Part shown: piece by piece, positions 1 to 7,419 of the stretch
Layout: each line of letters starts with the position of its first letter
Position numbering within the stretch: position 1 is the first letter of the stretch
Origin: Candidatus Rokuibacteriota bacterium
GTDB lineage: Bacteria > JAUVQV01
Length of the DNA: 11,980 bases
Direction of reading: 5' to 3'
Assembly (NCBI GenBank): GCA_030609125.1
Contig: JAUWCW010000028.1
Span: forward strand, 1-11,980
Program-made: the position numbers and the translations under genes
Notes under the pieces: model-generated
Seen by the model: only the letters and a program-made list of their open reading frames with translations
The model's database searches: none
What the model was told of the DNA's origin: nothing

Positions 1-666
1 CTGAAGAAGATGGCCTCAGGCGAGGAGAGGAAGGAGACCGGGCCGGCGATGCGGGAGTCCCTCGGCATCGATCTGGCCGGCTTCGAAAAGAGGTGGCGCG
101 TCTATCTTGATGGGCGCGGCTTCGTGGAGATCCAGGGCCTGAGCATACCGGACATGAAGGTCCACTCCGGCGGGAACGGCGGCGATGCGGAGGAATGGGA
201 CCTGGAAAGATGGCAGCCCCTGGAGGCCAGGAAGCACATCAAGCTGGGCGATATGCTGCGGGCCCGTCACCGGTACAGCGCCGCGCTGTGGGAGTACAGG
301 AGGGCCCTGAAGATCTCTCCCGCGTCGCCCTTCGTCCTCAACAGGATCGGCATGGCGCAGAGGGAGCTGTCCGCCAATGATAAGGCCGAAGCCCGTTTCC
401 GGGAGGCAGCGGCGATCTATCCCGGCTACCCCACTTCGTACGCCAACCTGGCGGAAGTCCTCGCGCTGGAAGGCCGATGGAAGGAGTCGCGCCGTGCGTT
501 GGAGGAGTACCTCGCTGTCAATCCTTTCAATCCCTTCGTCTGGAAAGATCTCGGGTCGGTGCTCATGGAACTGGGAGAGACGCAGGCGGCGGTGCGGTCG
601 TGGGAGACGTCCCTGGAGCTCAACCCGGCCGATCCGGAGCTCAGGCGCGCCCTCGGAAGGCCCTGA
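1..666 (+). CDS. TPR protein, C-terminal part (5' end outside window)
   Basis: The reading frame is open to the window edge, three codons before the first ATG at position 10, so this is probably the C-terminal 221 residues of a longer protein. Counting from that ATG, residues 18-34 (SLGIDLAGFEKRWRVYL) resemble the end of peptidase-MA-like gluzincin domains, which often precede TPR repeats; that is inference. From about residue 75 there are at least four tetratricopeptide units with typical residues (ALWEYRRAL, AEARFREAAAIYP, SRRALEEYLAVNP, AVRSWETSLELNP). TPRs form a helical scaffold for protein-protein contacts. The gene ends 86 bases before moxR on the same strand and probably belongs to that cluster, perhaps as an adaptor. 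No signal peptide can be judged because the start is missing. The TPR call is secure; the upstream domain is a guess. Confidence 0.8.
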   Translation: MKKMASGEERKETGPAMRESLGIDLAGFEKRWRVYLDGRGFVEIQGLSIPDMKVHSGGNGGDAEEWDLERWQPLEARKHIKLGDMLRARHRYSAALWEYRRALKISPASPFVLNRIGMAQRELSANDKAEARFREAAAIYPGYPTSYANLAEVLALEGRWKESRRALEEYLAVNPFNPFVWKDLGSVLMELGETQAAVRSWETSLELNPADPELRRALGRP

Positions 667-690
667 TTCGCTGACTTGGAGAAGAGAAGG

Positions 691-756
691 ATGGCCACTA
701 CAATGGAGTCGGCTCAGAAGGTCGACAACCCGTGTCGTAACCGGAGGAAGAAATGA
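691..756 (+). CDS. Possible 21-residue upstream ORF overlapping moxR
   Basis: A short frame begins with ATG at 691, has a GGAGA ribosome-binding sequence at 678-682 (8-base spacing), and ends with TGA at 754-756. The stop overlaps the moxR ATG in an ATGA arrangement typical of translational coupling. The predicted peptide (MATTMESAQKVDNPCRNRRKK) has a basic end and matches nothing I recognise. It may be a coupling leader or a chance frame: one in four ATG starts is followed by A, so the overlap is weak evidence. Confidence 0.25.
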   Translation: MATTMESAQKVDNPCRNRRKK

Positions 757-1760
757 CTCAATGGAGAGATGAAGACGACGTGCGCATGGCCGCCGACCTT
801 GTCCGGGCCAGGGAAGAGATTCGCCGCGAAATAGGCAAGGTGATCGTCGGGCAGGAGCAGGTGGTGAACGACCTGCTCACAGCTCTTTTCTGCGGCGGGC
901 ACTGCCTGCTCATCGGGGTCCCCGGCCTGGCCAAAACTCTCATCGTCAGCACCCTTGCCCGGGCCCTGGAACTTTCCTTCAACCGCGTTCAGTTTACTCC
1001 GGACCTGATGCCGTCGGACATCACGGGCACGGATATCCTGGAAGAGGACGTCTCCCGGCGGCGGTCGTTCCGTTTTATCCGGGGGCCTCTTTTCACCAAC
1101 GTGCTTCTTGCCGACGAAATCAACCGTACGCCTCCCAAGACACAGGCCGCCTTGCTGCAGGCCATGCAGGAATACCAGGTGACCTCGGGGGGGCAGACCT
1201 ACGAACTGGAACGACCCTTCTTCGTTCTCGCCACCCAGAATCCCATCGAGCAGGAGGGGACGTATCCTCTCCCGGAGGCCCAGCTCGACAGGTTCATGTT
1301 CAGCATCAACATCGACTACCCACGCTTCGACGAAGAGGTGCGGGTGGTCAGCACCACCACGTCCGGCGCTGTTTCGGAGGTGGAGCCCGTTCTCGACGCC
1401 GGCAGAATTCTGCGCTTCCAGGAGCTTGTCAGGCGGGTTCCGGCGGCGGATCACGTGGTGCACTACGCCGTGCGCCTGGTGCAGGCGAGCCGGCCCGCGA
1501 AAGAAGGATCGCTGGGATTCGTCCGGGAGGGCGTCTCCTGGGGGGCTGGTCCCCGGGCATCCCAGTATCTTGTCCTCGGGGCCAAGGCCCGGGCCCTCCT
1601 GGCGGGACGGTACGCCGCCTCGACGGAAGACATCCGGGCCCTCGCGTCGGCTGTGCTGCAGCACCGCATCCTCACGAATTTTACCGCCGAAGCGGAGGGG
1701 ATAACGGCCCGCGACATCATCACCCAGCTCCTCGAGCAGACCCCCGAAGATGGAAAGTAG
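753..1760 (+). CDS. MoxR-family AAA+ ATPase
   Basis: A 335-residue cytoplasmic AAA+ ATPase of the MoxR family, the usual length. Visible motifs are Walker A GVPGLAKT (residues 55-62), the QFTPDLMPSDITG segment after it, Walker B NVLLADEINR with the DE pair, the MQEYQVT segment, sensor 1 VLATQNPIEQEGTYPLPEAQ, and the LDRFMF segment following it. The C-terminal lid carries the sensor 2 region near GPRASQYLVLGAKA. MoxR proteins use ATP hydrolysis to remodel or activate client proteins, usually together with vWA-domain partners; the DUF58 and BatA-like genes directly downstream are the likely partners. The ATG at 753 is chosen because GGAGGAAG lies just upstream at good spacing. The gene overlaps the next one by 11 bases, so the two are probably co-translated. 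The client is unknown. Confidence 0.95.
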   Translation: MTQWRDEDDVRMAADLVRAREEIRREIGKVIVGQEQVVNDLLTALFCGGHCLLIGVPGLAKTLIVSTLARALELSFNRVQFTPDLMPSDITGTDILEEDVSRRRSFRFIRGPLFTNVLLADEINRTPPKTQAALLQAMQEYQVTSGGQTYELERPFFVLATQNPIEQEGTYPLPEAQLDRFMFSINIDYPRFDEEVRVVSTTTSGAVSEVEPVLDAGRILRFQELVRRVPAADHVVHYAVRLVQASRPAKEGSLGFVREGVSWGAGPRASQYLVLGAKARALLAGRYAASTEDIRALASAVLQHRILTNFTAEAEGITARDIITQLLEQTPEDGK

Positions 1761-2676
1761 GATCACTCCGCCCCGGGGCCGCCCCGGCCGCCCAGGGAAG
1801 TACTTCGATCCCGTGATCCTGGCCAGGATAAAGAACCTCACCCTCCTGGCACGTCACGTTGTGGAGGGGCTCATGGCCGGACTGCACCGCAGCTCTCTTC
1901 ACGGGCTGTCGGTGGAGTTCTCGGAGCATCGCCCCTATGCGCCCGGAGACGAGCTGAGGAGGATAGACTGGAAGCTCTTTGCCCGTCAGGACCGCTACTA
2001 CGTGAAGGAGTACGAGGCCGAGACCAACCTGCGGGCCCTTATTTTTCTCGATTCCAGCGGCTCCATGGGCTACAGCGGAGGGGGAGTGACGAAACTGGAG
2101 TACGGCAGCTTCATCGCCGCCTCTCTCTCCTACCTCATGCTCCTGCAGCGCGACGCGGTCGGGCTGGTCACCATGGGCGGGGAGGGGCTTCGGGTCCTCG
2201 CGCCGCGGTCCAACCCCAACCACCTGCGGGCTATCATCACCGAGCTGGAGGGGCTGAAGCCGGAGGGGCGCACGGACATACCGGCTGCCCTGGAGGAGGT
2301 TGCCAGGAAACTGCATCGCCGTGGGCTTTTCATCATAATATCGGACTTTATCGACGACCCGGAATTCGTGGAAAGGGGCTTCAAGCACCTGCAGCACCGC
2401 AAAAACGACATCATGGCCTTCCACATCGCCGATCGTGAGGAGATAGATTTCCCCTTCAGCAAGGTGACTCTTTTCAGGGACATGGAGGAGGAGCTGGAAG
2501 TCACCACGGACCCGAGAGGGATCCGCAGGGAGTACCGGGCGGCGGTGGACGAGCACCTCCGCAGGATCAAGGCCTTCTGTCATGCCCACTTCGCCGACTA
2601 CGACCTCTTTTTCACCGACGAGCCCCTTCACAGGAGTCTCGTCAGGTATCTCGCGCGAAGGGGATACTCCGGATGA
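1750..2676 (+). CDS. DUF58 domain protein (von Willebrand A-like)
   Basis: A 308-residue soluble protein. The DUF58 signature is clear at residues 57-93: FSEHRPYAPGDELRRIDW followed by KLFARQDRYYVKEYEAETN. A vWA-like metal-ion-dependent adhesion site follows at D101-S-S103-G-S105 (LDSSGSMG). GRTDIPAAL probably supplies the distal MIDAS threonine, and FIIISDFIDD a later acidic strand. DUF58 proteins are almost always encoded beside MoxR ATPases and are thought to be their partners or substrates; the molecular role is not settled. The start lies inside the end of moxR (11-base overlap) with little ribosome-binding sequence, which fits translational coupling. The stop overlaps the next start as ATGA at 2673-2676. 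There is no signal peptide or membrane segment. Confidence 0.92.
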   Translation: MESRITPPRGRPGRPGKYFDPVILARIKNLTLLARHVVEGLMAGLHRSSLHGLSVEFSEHRPYAPGDELRRIDWKLFARQDRYYVKEYEAETNLRALIFLDSSGSMGYSGGGVTKLEYGSFIAASLSYLMLLQRDAVGLVTMGGEGLRVLAPRSNPNHLRAIITELEGLKPEGRTDIPAALEEVARKLHRRGLFIIISDFIDDPEFVERGFKHLQHRKNDIMAFHIADREEIDFPFSKVTLFRDMEEELEVTTDPRGIRREYRAAVDEHLRRIKAFCHAHFADYDLFFTDEPLHRSLVRYLARRGYSG

Positions 2677-4781
2677 CCCTCAGCTTCCTCTCTCCCTGGT
2701 TTCTGCTGGCCGGTCTGGCAGTCGCCGTCCCGATTGTCATCCACCTGCTCCAGCGCCGCCGGGAAGTAGTCCTGCCCTTTTCCATGGTCCGCTTCGTCCT
2801 TCTGGCCCGCCGGAGATCATCCCGGCGCCTGAAGTTGCGTCGTCTCCTGCTGCTGGCGGTGAGAATGGCGGCCGTGCTCCTTCTCGCTCTCATCCTGGCC
2901 CGGCCCGTTCTCAGATCGCCCGCCTCTCCCGGTCCCGGGGAGGAGGCGGGGTACACCGTCATGATTGTGGACAATTCCCTGAGCATGGCTGCCCGTGAAG
3001 GCGGCCGGAGCCTCTTTGAGGCCCTTCGGGTCATGGCGGAGGATTTTGCCCTGGGCGCCGCGGAGGGTGAGCTCTTTGCGCTCATCCCGGCGGCCCGGAT
3101 GGGAGAGGTCGCGCCTGTCGGCTCCTGGAAGACACGCCCCGCCTTTCTGCAGGAGCTTTCACGGACGGAGGTGCTGCCCGACAAGGGCGATTTCGTGCGC
3201 GCCTTCGAGGAGGCGCACATTCTGCTCAGGGAAGCGCAGCGGCGGCCGCGGCGAATCGTTGTCTTTTCCGATCTTGCCCGCGGGAGCTGGTCGGATTTCA
3301 GCTACCTTTCCCTCCGCGACACCGACCCTTCCGTGCCGGTCAGGATATTTCGGGTCGGGAGAGAGATCGAAATGAGCGGCGGGGGCGTCCTCGCGCTTGA
3401 TGTCGGCGGAGAGAGCAGGATCGCGGGGGAGAGGATCGAGGTGACGGGGCAGCTTGTGAACCTCGGCCCCGAGTCGGCCGTGAAGGTGGAGCTCTGGCTG
3501 GACGGTGAAGAGACTGACAGGAAGATGACCGGCATCGACCCGGGAAGCGAGGGGGTCGTGACCTTTTTTTTCGAGGGGCTGGGGGAGGGAAGCCACCGGA
3601 TCGAAATGCGCCTTCGGGAGGATGGCTACGCCGCCGACGACAGGCGGTATGCCGGCCTGGGCCTCTCTCCTCCCGTGAGGGTCCTCCTGGTGGACGGAGA
3701 TCCCGGCTTCACCCTCGTCGAGAGCGAGACCTTCTTTGTTCATGAGGCCCTGAGGCCCGAGAGGCTGTCCCTTATGGACCCCCTGGAGGTTCGCCTGGCC
3801 GGGGTGGAAGAACTGGCCCGCGCGGACCTCGACGCCTACGACGTGGTGGTTCTCGCCAACGTGCCCGCCCCCCCCGACGGGCGGGCCCTGACGGACTTTG
3901 TCTCCCGGGGAGGCGGGCTCGTCGTCTTCTGGGGCGGCAACTGCCGGGCCGGGGAGTATGCGGGTTCCCTGACGTCACTCCTCCCCGCCCGCCTCGGAGG
4001 AATCGAGACCGCCGCGCCGGGGAGCCCCTTCAGGGTGGGAGCCGTCGATTACGAAGACGCAGTGCTCTCCGTCTTCCGCCCCCCAGACGGCGGCACACTC
4101 TCAACCGCCGCCTTTACCAGGCGGGCGGAGGTCGTCGAAGAGCTGCAGGGTACTTCAGTGCCGGCCCGGTTCGTGGACGGGCAGCCGTGGATGATCAGGG
4201 GCCGCGTGGGAGACGGGGAGGTTCTTCTCTTCACCTCCACCGCCGATCTGGCGTGGAGCGACCTGCCGACCAAGCCGGCGTTTGTGCCCCTCCTTCGCCG
4301 AGCGGTTCTCGGACTGTCGGGAAATCTGGACCCGAACCAGGAAACGGGGATCCTCGCCGGGGAGGAGAAGGTCTTCAGGGGCGTGCCCGCTCTGGCAGCC
4401 GTGGCCGTTACGGCTCCGGACGGCACGGTCAGCCGTGTCGAGTTCAAGCCGTCCGAAGAAGGCAGGAAGGCGCGTTACAGGGCCGGCAGACAGGTCGGCT
4501 TCTACTCGTATGCTCTCGGTGACAGGGAGGGGATTTTCGCCGTGAATGCGCCGTCTGTGGAGTCCGACCTGCACCGGATCGGGGCGGGTGAGCTGAAGAG
4601 CCGTTTCCAGCAGGTGCCCCTGGAGGTGTTCTCCCGTGAAGGAGGGGAGGACGGCGCCGAATTCTTCCAGGCAGGATCACGCAGCCTCACCCGCGCGCTC
4701 TTCGTCACTCTTTTCTTTCTCCTTCTGGCCGAGATGCTGCTCGCCGGCCCGCGCCTCTTTCCCCGCCGGCCATCGGCCTGA
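2673..4781 (+). CDS. BatA-like membrane protein with vWA and GATase-like domains
   Basis: A 702-residue membrane protein. Residues 4-25 and about 57-77 are two transmembrane helices of the BatA N-terminal type, separated by the conserved basic LLQRRR and FSMVRF segment. A vWA domain follows at about 94-230 with an intact DxSxS metal site (D100, S102, S104 in VDNSLSM). About residues 250-325 look like a beta-sandwich (GERIEVTGQLVNLG). From about 333 the pattern VRVLLVDGDPG, then DAYDVVVLANV and FVSRGGGLVVFWGGN, resembles a class I glutamine-amidotransferase-like fold, with no obvious catalytic Cys-His-Glu set. A last hydrophobic helix lies at about 672-696. The bulk is probably periplasmic. 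The start overlaps the DUF58 stop by 4 bases, with AAGGGG upstream. In this family the protein works with MoxR/DUF58 in envelope stress or protein assembly; the exact role here is inferred. It is the last gene of the cluster. Confidence 0.88.
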   Translation: MTLSFLSPWFLLAGLAVAVPIVIHLLQRRREVVLPFSMVRFVLLARRRSSRRLKLRRLLLLAVRMAAVLLLALILARPVLRSPASPGPGEEAGYTVMIVDNSLSMAAREGGRSLFEALRVMAEDFALGAAEGELFALIPAARMGEVAPVGSWKTRPAFLQELSRTEVLPDKGDFVRAFEEAHILLREAQRRPRRIVVFSDLARGSWSDFSYLSLRDTDPSVPVRIFRVGREIEMSGGGVLALDVGGESRIAGERIEVTGQLVNLGPESAVKVELWLDGEETDRKMTGIDPGSEGVVTFFFEGLGEGSHRIEMRLREDGYAADDRRYAGLGLSPPVRVLLVDGDPGFTLVESETFFVHEALRPERLSLMDPLEVRLAGVEELARADLDAYDVVVLANVPAPPDGRALTDFVSRGGGLVVFWGGNCRAGEYAGSLTSLLPARLGGIETAAPGSPFRVGAVDYEDAVLSVFRPPDGGTLSTAAFTRRAEVVEELQGTSVPARFVDGQPWMIRGRVGDGEVLLFTSTADLAWSDLPTKPAFVPLLRRAVLGLSGNLDPNQETGILAGEEKVFRGVPALAAVAVTAPDGTVSRVEFKPSEEGRKARYRAGRQVGFYSYALGDREGIFAVNAPSVESDLHRIGAGELKSRFQQVPLEVFSREGGEDGAEFFQAGSRSLTRALFVTLFFLLLAEMLLAGPRLFPRRPSA

Positions 4782-4793
4782 GTCCCTTCGGCC

Positions 4794-4845
4794 GTCATCC
4801 TGGGCCCTTCGCCCTGTCATCCCGAGTGAAGCATAGGGAATTCGA
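4794..4845. repeat. GTCATCC/GGATGAC dispersed-repeat-like element
   Basis: GTCATCC occurs at 4794-4800 and again at 4816-4822, 22 bases apart, the second within GTCATCCCGAGTGAAGC. On the minus strand this reads as two GGATGAC units around GGGCGAAGGGCCC, with a GGGC/GCCC hairpin at 4802-4814. From memory this resembles the CTTCGCTCAGGATGACA-type repeats scattered between genes in many bacterial genomes. It fills the gap between two converging genes and supplies the last codons of tilS. Copies elsewhere in the genome cannot be seen from here. Confidence 0.45.
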
Positions 4846-6223
4846 AATGTGCGCGGAGGAAGAGGAGTTTCTCCGTGGCTCGAGTTACGCGGCACCGGTG
4901 GGAGAGAACGATGCCGGGGACCCAGATGATGCCCCTGCTGTCGCAGACCAGGGGGAGGCGGTCCCGGTCCAGGCGGGGGACCTTGCGGTCGATGAGAACG
5001 TCCTTTATCTTGCGCTCTCCCCCGAGTCCCAGGGGCCGGATGCGGTCACCGGGCCGCCTGCGCCGGAGACGGATGGGAGGCTCGATTTTTTCCCAGTCGA
5101 GGGCGACCTTCCAGGGAAGGCCCGCCAGGCGGCGGGGATTGAAGGAGACCCCCCTTCTTCTGACCGAGGCAGTTACCTTCCCCAGAGAGCGGGGAAGGAG
5201 TGCGCTCCCCGGTGCGGGGAGGTGAGTGCCCGTGATCGCAGGGAGGGGGAGCCTGCCCTTGCGCAGCGCCAGCCCGGTCCCGTCCCTGTAGGCGACTATC
5301 CCCCCCGGAAGGTCCCAGGTGAGGAGGCGTGCGGTGCCGGAGTGGGTGAGCAGGGTCTCCAGGTGACGCCTGCCGAACTCCCGCTCGCGAGGGGCCAGAG
5401 ACCGCAGGGCCGTCAGGAACGCTCTTGTCAGCAGGGCGGGGTGGGACCTTTTCAGGATAGCGGCTGAAAAAAAGTACTCGTCCCGACACGACGAGGACTC
5501 CTCGAGGATCGGGCCGGCAAGATCATCGAGAAGTTCGCTGTCACGGCGCAGAAGGGCGGCAAGCTCTCCCAGATGCTCTACGATGCGGGGATTGTAACGG
5601 CGGGAAAGCTGTGGCAGAAGCTCGAGGCGGAGCCGGTTTCGCAGGTAGACGGGCTTCTCGTTTGAGATGTCCTGCCTCCAGGAGATTCCCCGGGTCTTGA
5701 GGTAGCCTTCGATATCACCCCGGCTGGTCTCGAGGAGGGGATGAATGATTATTCCCCCGTGGCTGAGGGGCGGGATGCCTCCCATCCCCGCCGGTCCCCC
5801 TCCGGAGAGGAAGCGCATGATCATCGTTTCCGCCTGGTCCTCCGCGTTGTGTCCCAACGCAACCCGGTGGCAGCGCCGCCTCCGGGCGGTGCGAAGCAGA
5901 AAATCGAGCCGCTCCCGGCGGGCAGCTTCCTGGAGGCCGTCACCGCCGTCCTCTCTCCCGGAGGAGCGCCCGAGATAAAAGGCGAGCCGGTGCCGGGCGG
6001 CGAGTCTCCTGACGAAGGAGGCGTCGGCCCGGGACGAGGCGCCCCTCAACCCGTGGTCGAAGTGAGCGACGGCCAGGCGCAGGCCGAGACTTCGGCGGGC
6101 CTCCAGAAAAAGGTGAAGGAGACAGACCGAATCGGCTCCGCCCGAGACGGCCAGGAGAACCTTCTCGCCGCGGGCGGCCATCGAATGGCGCTCGATCGTT
6201 TCACTGAAGCGGGTAAGGATCAC
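4817..6223 (-). CDS. tilS: tRNA(Ile)-lysidine synthase
   Basis: TilS uses ATP and lysine to convert C34 of tRNA-Ile(CAU) to lysidine, changing its decoding from AUG to AUA. The PP-loop ATP-binding motif AVSGGADS lies at residues 25-32, followed by HFDHGLRG and then LGHNAEDQAETMIMRFLSGG, all diagnostic. The middle has RNRLRLELLPQL, and the C-terminal domain has GDRIRPLGLGGERKIKDVLID and a VPR..RDRLPLV block. With the GTG start at 6223 the protein is 468 residues and the motif sits where it does in other TilS proteins. The frame stays open upstream to 6478, but that part overlaps the cytochrome gene. An ATG at 6181 is a later alternative, and neither start has a strong ribosome-binding site. 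It lies 5 bases after the cytochrome stop, so the two are probably co-transcribed. The last residues (FEFPMLHSG) come from repeat-like DNA and are unlikely to matter. Confidence 0.93.
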   Translation of the reverse strand: MILTRFSETIERHSMAARGEKVLLAVSGGADSVCLLHLFLEARRSLGLRLAVAHFDHGLRGASSRADASFVRRLAARHRLAFYLGRSSGREDGGDGLQEAARRERLDFLLRTARRRRCHRVALGHNAEDQAETMIMRFLSGGGPAGMGGIPPLSHGGIIIHPLLETSRGDIEGYLKTRGISWRQDISNEKPVYLRNRLRLELLPQLSRRYNPRIVEHLGELAALLRRDSELLDDLAGPILEESSSCRDEYFFSAAILKRSHPALLTRAFLTALRSLAPREREFGRRHLETLLTHSGTARLLTWDLPGGIVAYRDGTGLALRKGRLPLPAITGTHLPAPGSALLPRSLGKVTASVRRRGVSFNPRRLAGLPWKVALDWEKIEPPIRLRRRRPGDRIRPLGLGGERKIKDVLIDRKVPRLDRDRLPLVCDSRGIIWVPGIVLSHRCRVTRATEKLLFLRAHFEFPMLHSG

Positions 6224-6228
6224 GCGGG

Positions 6229-6870
6229 TCAGATTCTGAAGTGGCTGAGCGTTTTCTTCAGATTCTCCGCAAGCGTATTGAACTTCTCCACCATGCCCTC
6301 CAGCTTGCCCACCACCTCCTTGTGGCAGGTAACGCAAAGGTCGGTAATCTCGTCCCGCGCCACCTTCTGCTGCGGCCCCTTGTGGATCTGGTGGCAGTCG
6401 GAACAGCTCACGTTGGCGACAGCGTGGCGGCTGCTGCTCCAGCCCGAGAGGTTGGCGAGGGAGAAGGAGCTGTGGCACTTGAGGCAGACCAGGGACTGCG
6501 CGCCGCTGGGGATTTCCTTGAGGGGGATGAAGGTCTTGAAGTCGCAGGTTTCGTTCCGGACGTTCCCTATAGCCAGGCTTCCCGGTCCGTGACAGGACTC
6601 ACAGTTCACCAGCGGCATGCCGGTGCCGGCCGTGACCTGCCCGCCGTGGAGGCTTGTTCTGAAGTCCTTCGTCAGCCTGTCGTGGGTGTGACACTTCTCG
6701 ACGCACGAGTCGGTGCCGACGTAGTCGGCGTCGAGACGCCCGGCGATCAGCTTCTCGTACTCCTTGATCGGCATGCTGGTGCTGCTCTCTTTGAGAGAGC
6801 TGCATCCCCAGGCCGCAAGGAGCACGAGGGCAACTGCCAGGCAAGACAGTTTTGATGGAAACCCTCTCAT
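6229..6870 (-). CDS. Penta-haem cytochrome c lipoprotein
   Basis: A 213-residue exported protein. A basic, hydrophobic signal sequence runs to about residue 22, with a lipobox-like LAAWGC ending at Cys23, so it is probably a lipoprotein anchored in an envelope membrane. There are four standard haem c sites: CESCH (90-94), CLKCH (129-133), CSDCH (156-160) and CVTCH (179-183). An atypical site, CVEKCH (56-61), has three residues between the cysteines. Several other histidines (H63, H75, H149, H163) could be distal ligands. The layout (YVGTDSC, CESCHGPGS, SSRHAVANVSCSDCHQIH) resembles DmsE/MtrA-type multihaem cytochromes, but is shorter. The last 30 residues form an amphipathic helix. The ATG at 6870 is preferred over 6918 because AAGGGGG lies just upstream and the signal peptide begins there. 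Its likely role is electron transfer across the envelope; partners are unknown. tilS follows 5 bases downstream. Confidence 0.9.
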   Translation of the reverse strand: MRGFPSKLSCLAVALVLLAAWGCSSLKESSTSMPIKEYEKLIAGRLDADYVGTDSCVEKCHTHDRLTKDFRTSLHGGQVTAGTGMPLVNCESCHGPGSLAIGNVRNETCDFKTFIPLKEIPSGAQSLVCLKCHSSFSLANLSGWSSSRHAVANVSCSDCHQIHKGPQQKVARDEITDLCVTCHKEVVGKLEGMVEKFNTLAENLKKTLSHFRI

Positions 6871-7276
6871 CCCCTTACCCCCTTTTGGTGTGTCACGATT
6901 GTGGCAGGGACCCCCCACAGAGCCGAAAAGGCATGAGGCGCCCGGCCAGAGTCAGATGGAAAGGAAAACGGTGGAGAAGTGAGATGGCCGAAAGGAAACC
7001 GTCGCGAAAAAAAGGAACACCGGGGCCGTGTGCTGAGAACTGGTACAGCTGTTCTTGGTGACGCCAAACCCCGTTTCCCCTCCCTTCCCGCTGAAGAAGC
7101 CGGGCCCGCGGCGTTGACTCCGACCTGCGGCTGACAAAAAAGCGGACAACCTCCCGGGAAAATAGGCGAAACCGAATGAAAAAGCAAGCCAAATCAGATG
7201 TGCAAATCCCACAAAAAGGGTAGGGAGTCCCTCCCCTCTGCGGGTCGGGATGAACGGGTCCGGTGGGGGGGAAGGA

Positions 7277-7305
7277 TTGACATGACACCAGTTAGGCCGT
7301 AAGAA
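7277..7305 (+). promoter_or_regulatory. Candidate promoter for uppP
   Basis: A perfect -35 hexamer TTGACA lies at 7277-7282, followed after exactly 17 bases by TAAGAA at 7300-7305, which matches TATAAT at only three positions. It points toward uppP and would give a leader of about 180 bases containing the hairpin at 7353-7382 and the small ORF at 7420. The -35 box is convincing and the -10 box is weak. Confidence 0.35.
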
Positions 7306-7352
7306 AGGGGTGGCCGGACGGGAAGATTGAGCCTTGCCGTCTGGCATCGAAA

Positions 7353-7382
7353 CCCTCGCCGCACCTCTTTCTGCGGCGGGGG
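7353..7382 (+). promoter_or_regulatory. Strong GC hairpin in the uppP leader
   Basis: Bases 7353-7363 (CCCTCGCCGCA) pair with 7372-7382 (TGCGGCGGGGG) over 11 base pairs with one T-G wobble, closing an 8-base loop CCTCTTTC. No run of T follows on the plus strand, so it is not a classical terminator in that direction. It may be an mRNA-stabilising or regulatory leader structure of uppP. On the minus strand the stem is followed only by TTTCG, too short for a convincing terminator. Confidence 0.5.
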
Positions 7383-7419
7383 AAGGCGTGGGTGGCGAAG
7401 GGTTCGGAAAGGCGGAATC

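Noticed and set aside
714-1841. 375-codon open frame on the minus strand
   Set aside because: Lies antisense to moxR, which has intact AAA+ motifs; no recognisable domain.
6224-6478. N-terminal extension of TilS
   Set aside because: This part is the out-of-frame complement of the cytochrome gene and puts the PP-loop motif about 85 residues too far in.
7015-7080. TPP riboswitch suggested by CGGGG and CTGAGA
   Set aside because: The P3 hairpin and the conserved second arm are missing, and no thiamine gene is downstream.
6952-7347. 131-codon minus-strand frame in the divergent region, with GAGGG upstream of its start
   Set aside because: The start signal is fair, but the translation is Ser/Pro/Arg/Phe-rich without a domain. 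Two other minus frames are equally open, and it crosses the hairpin flank and promoter candidates.
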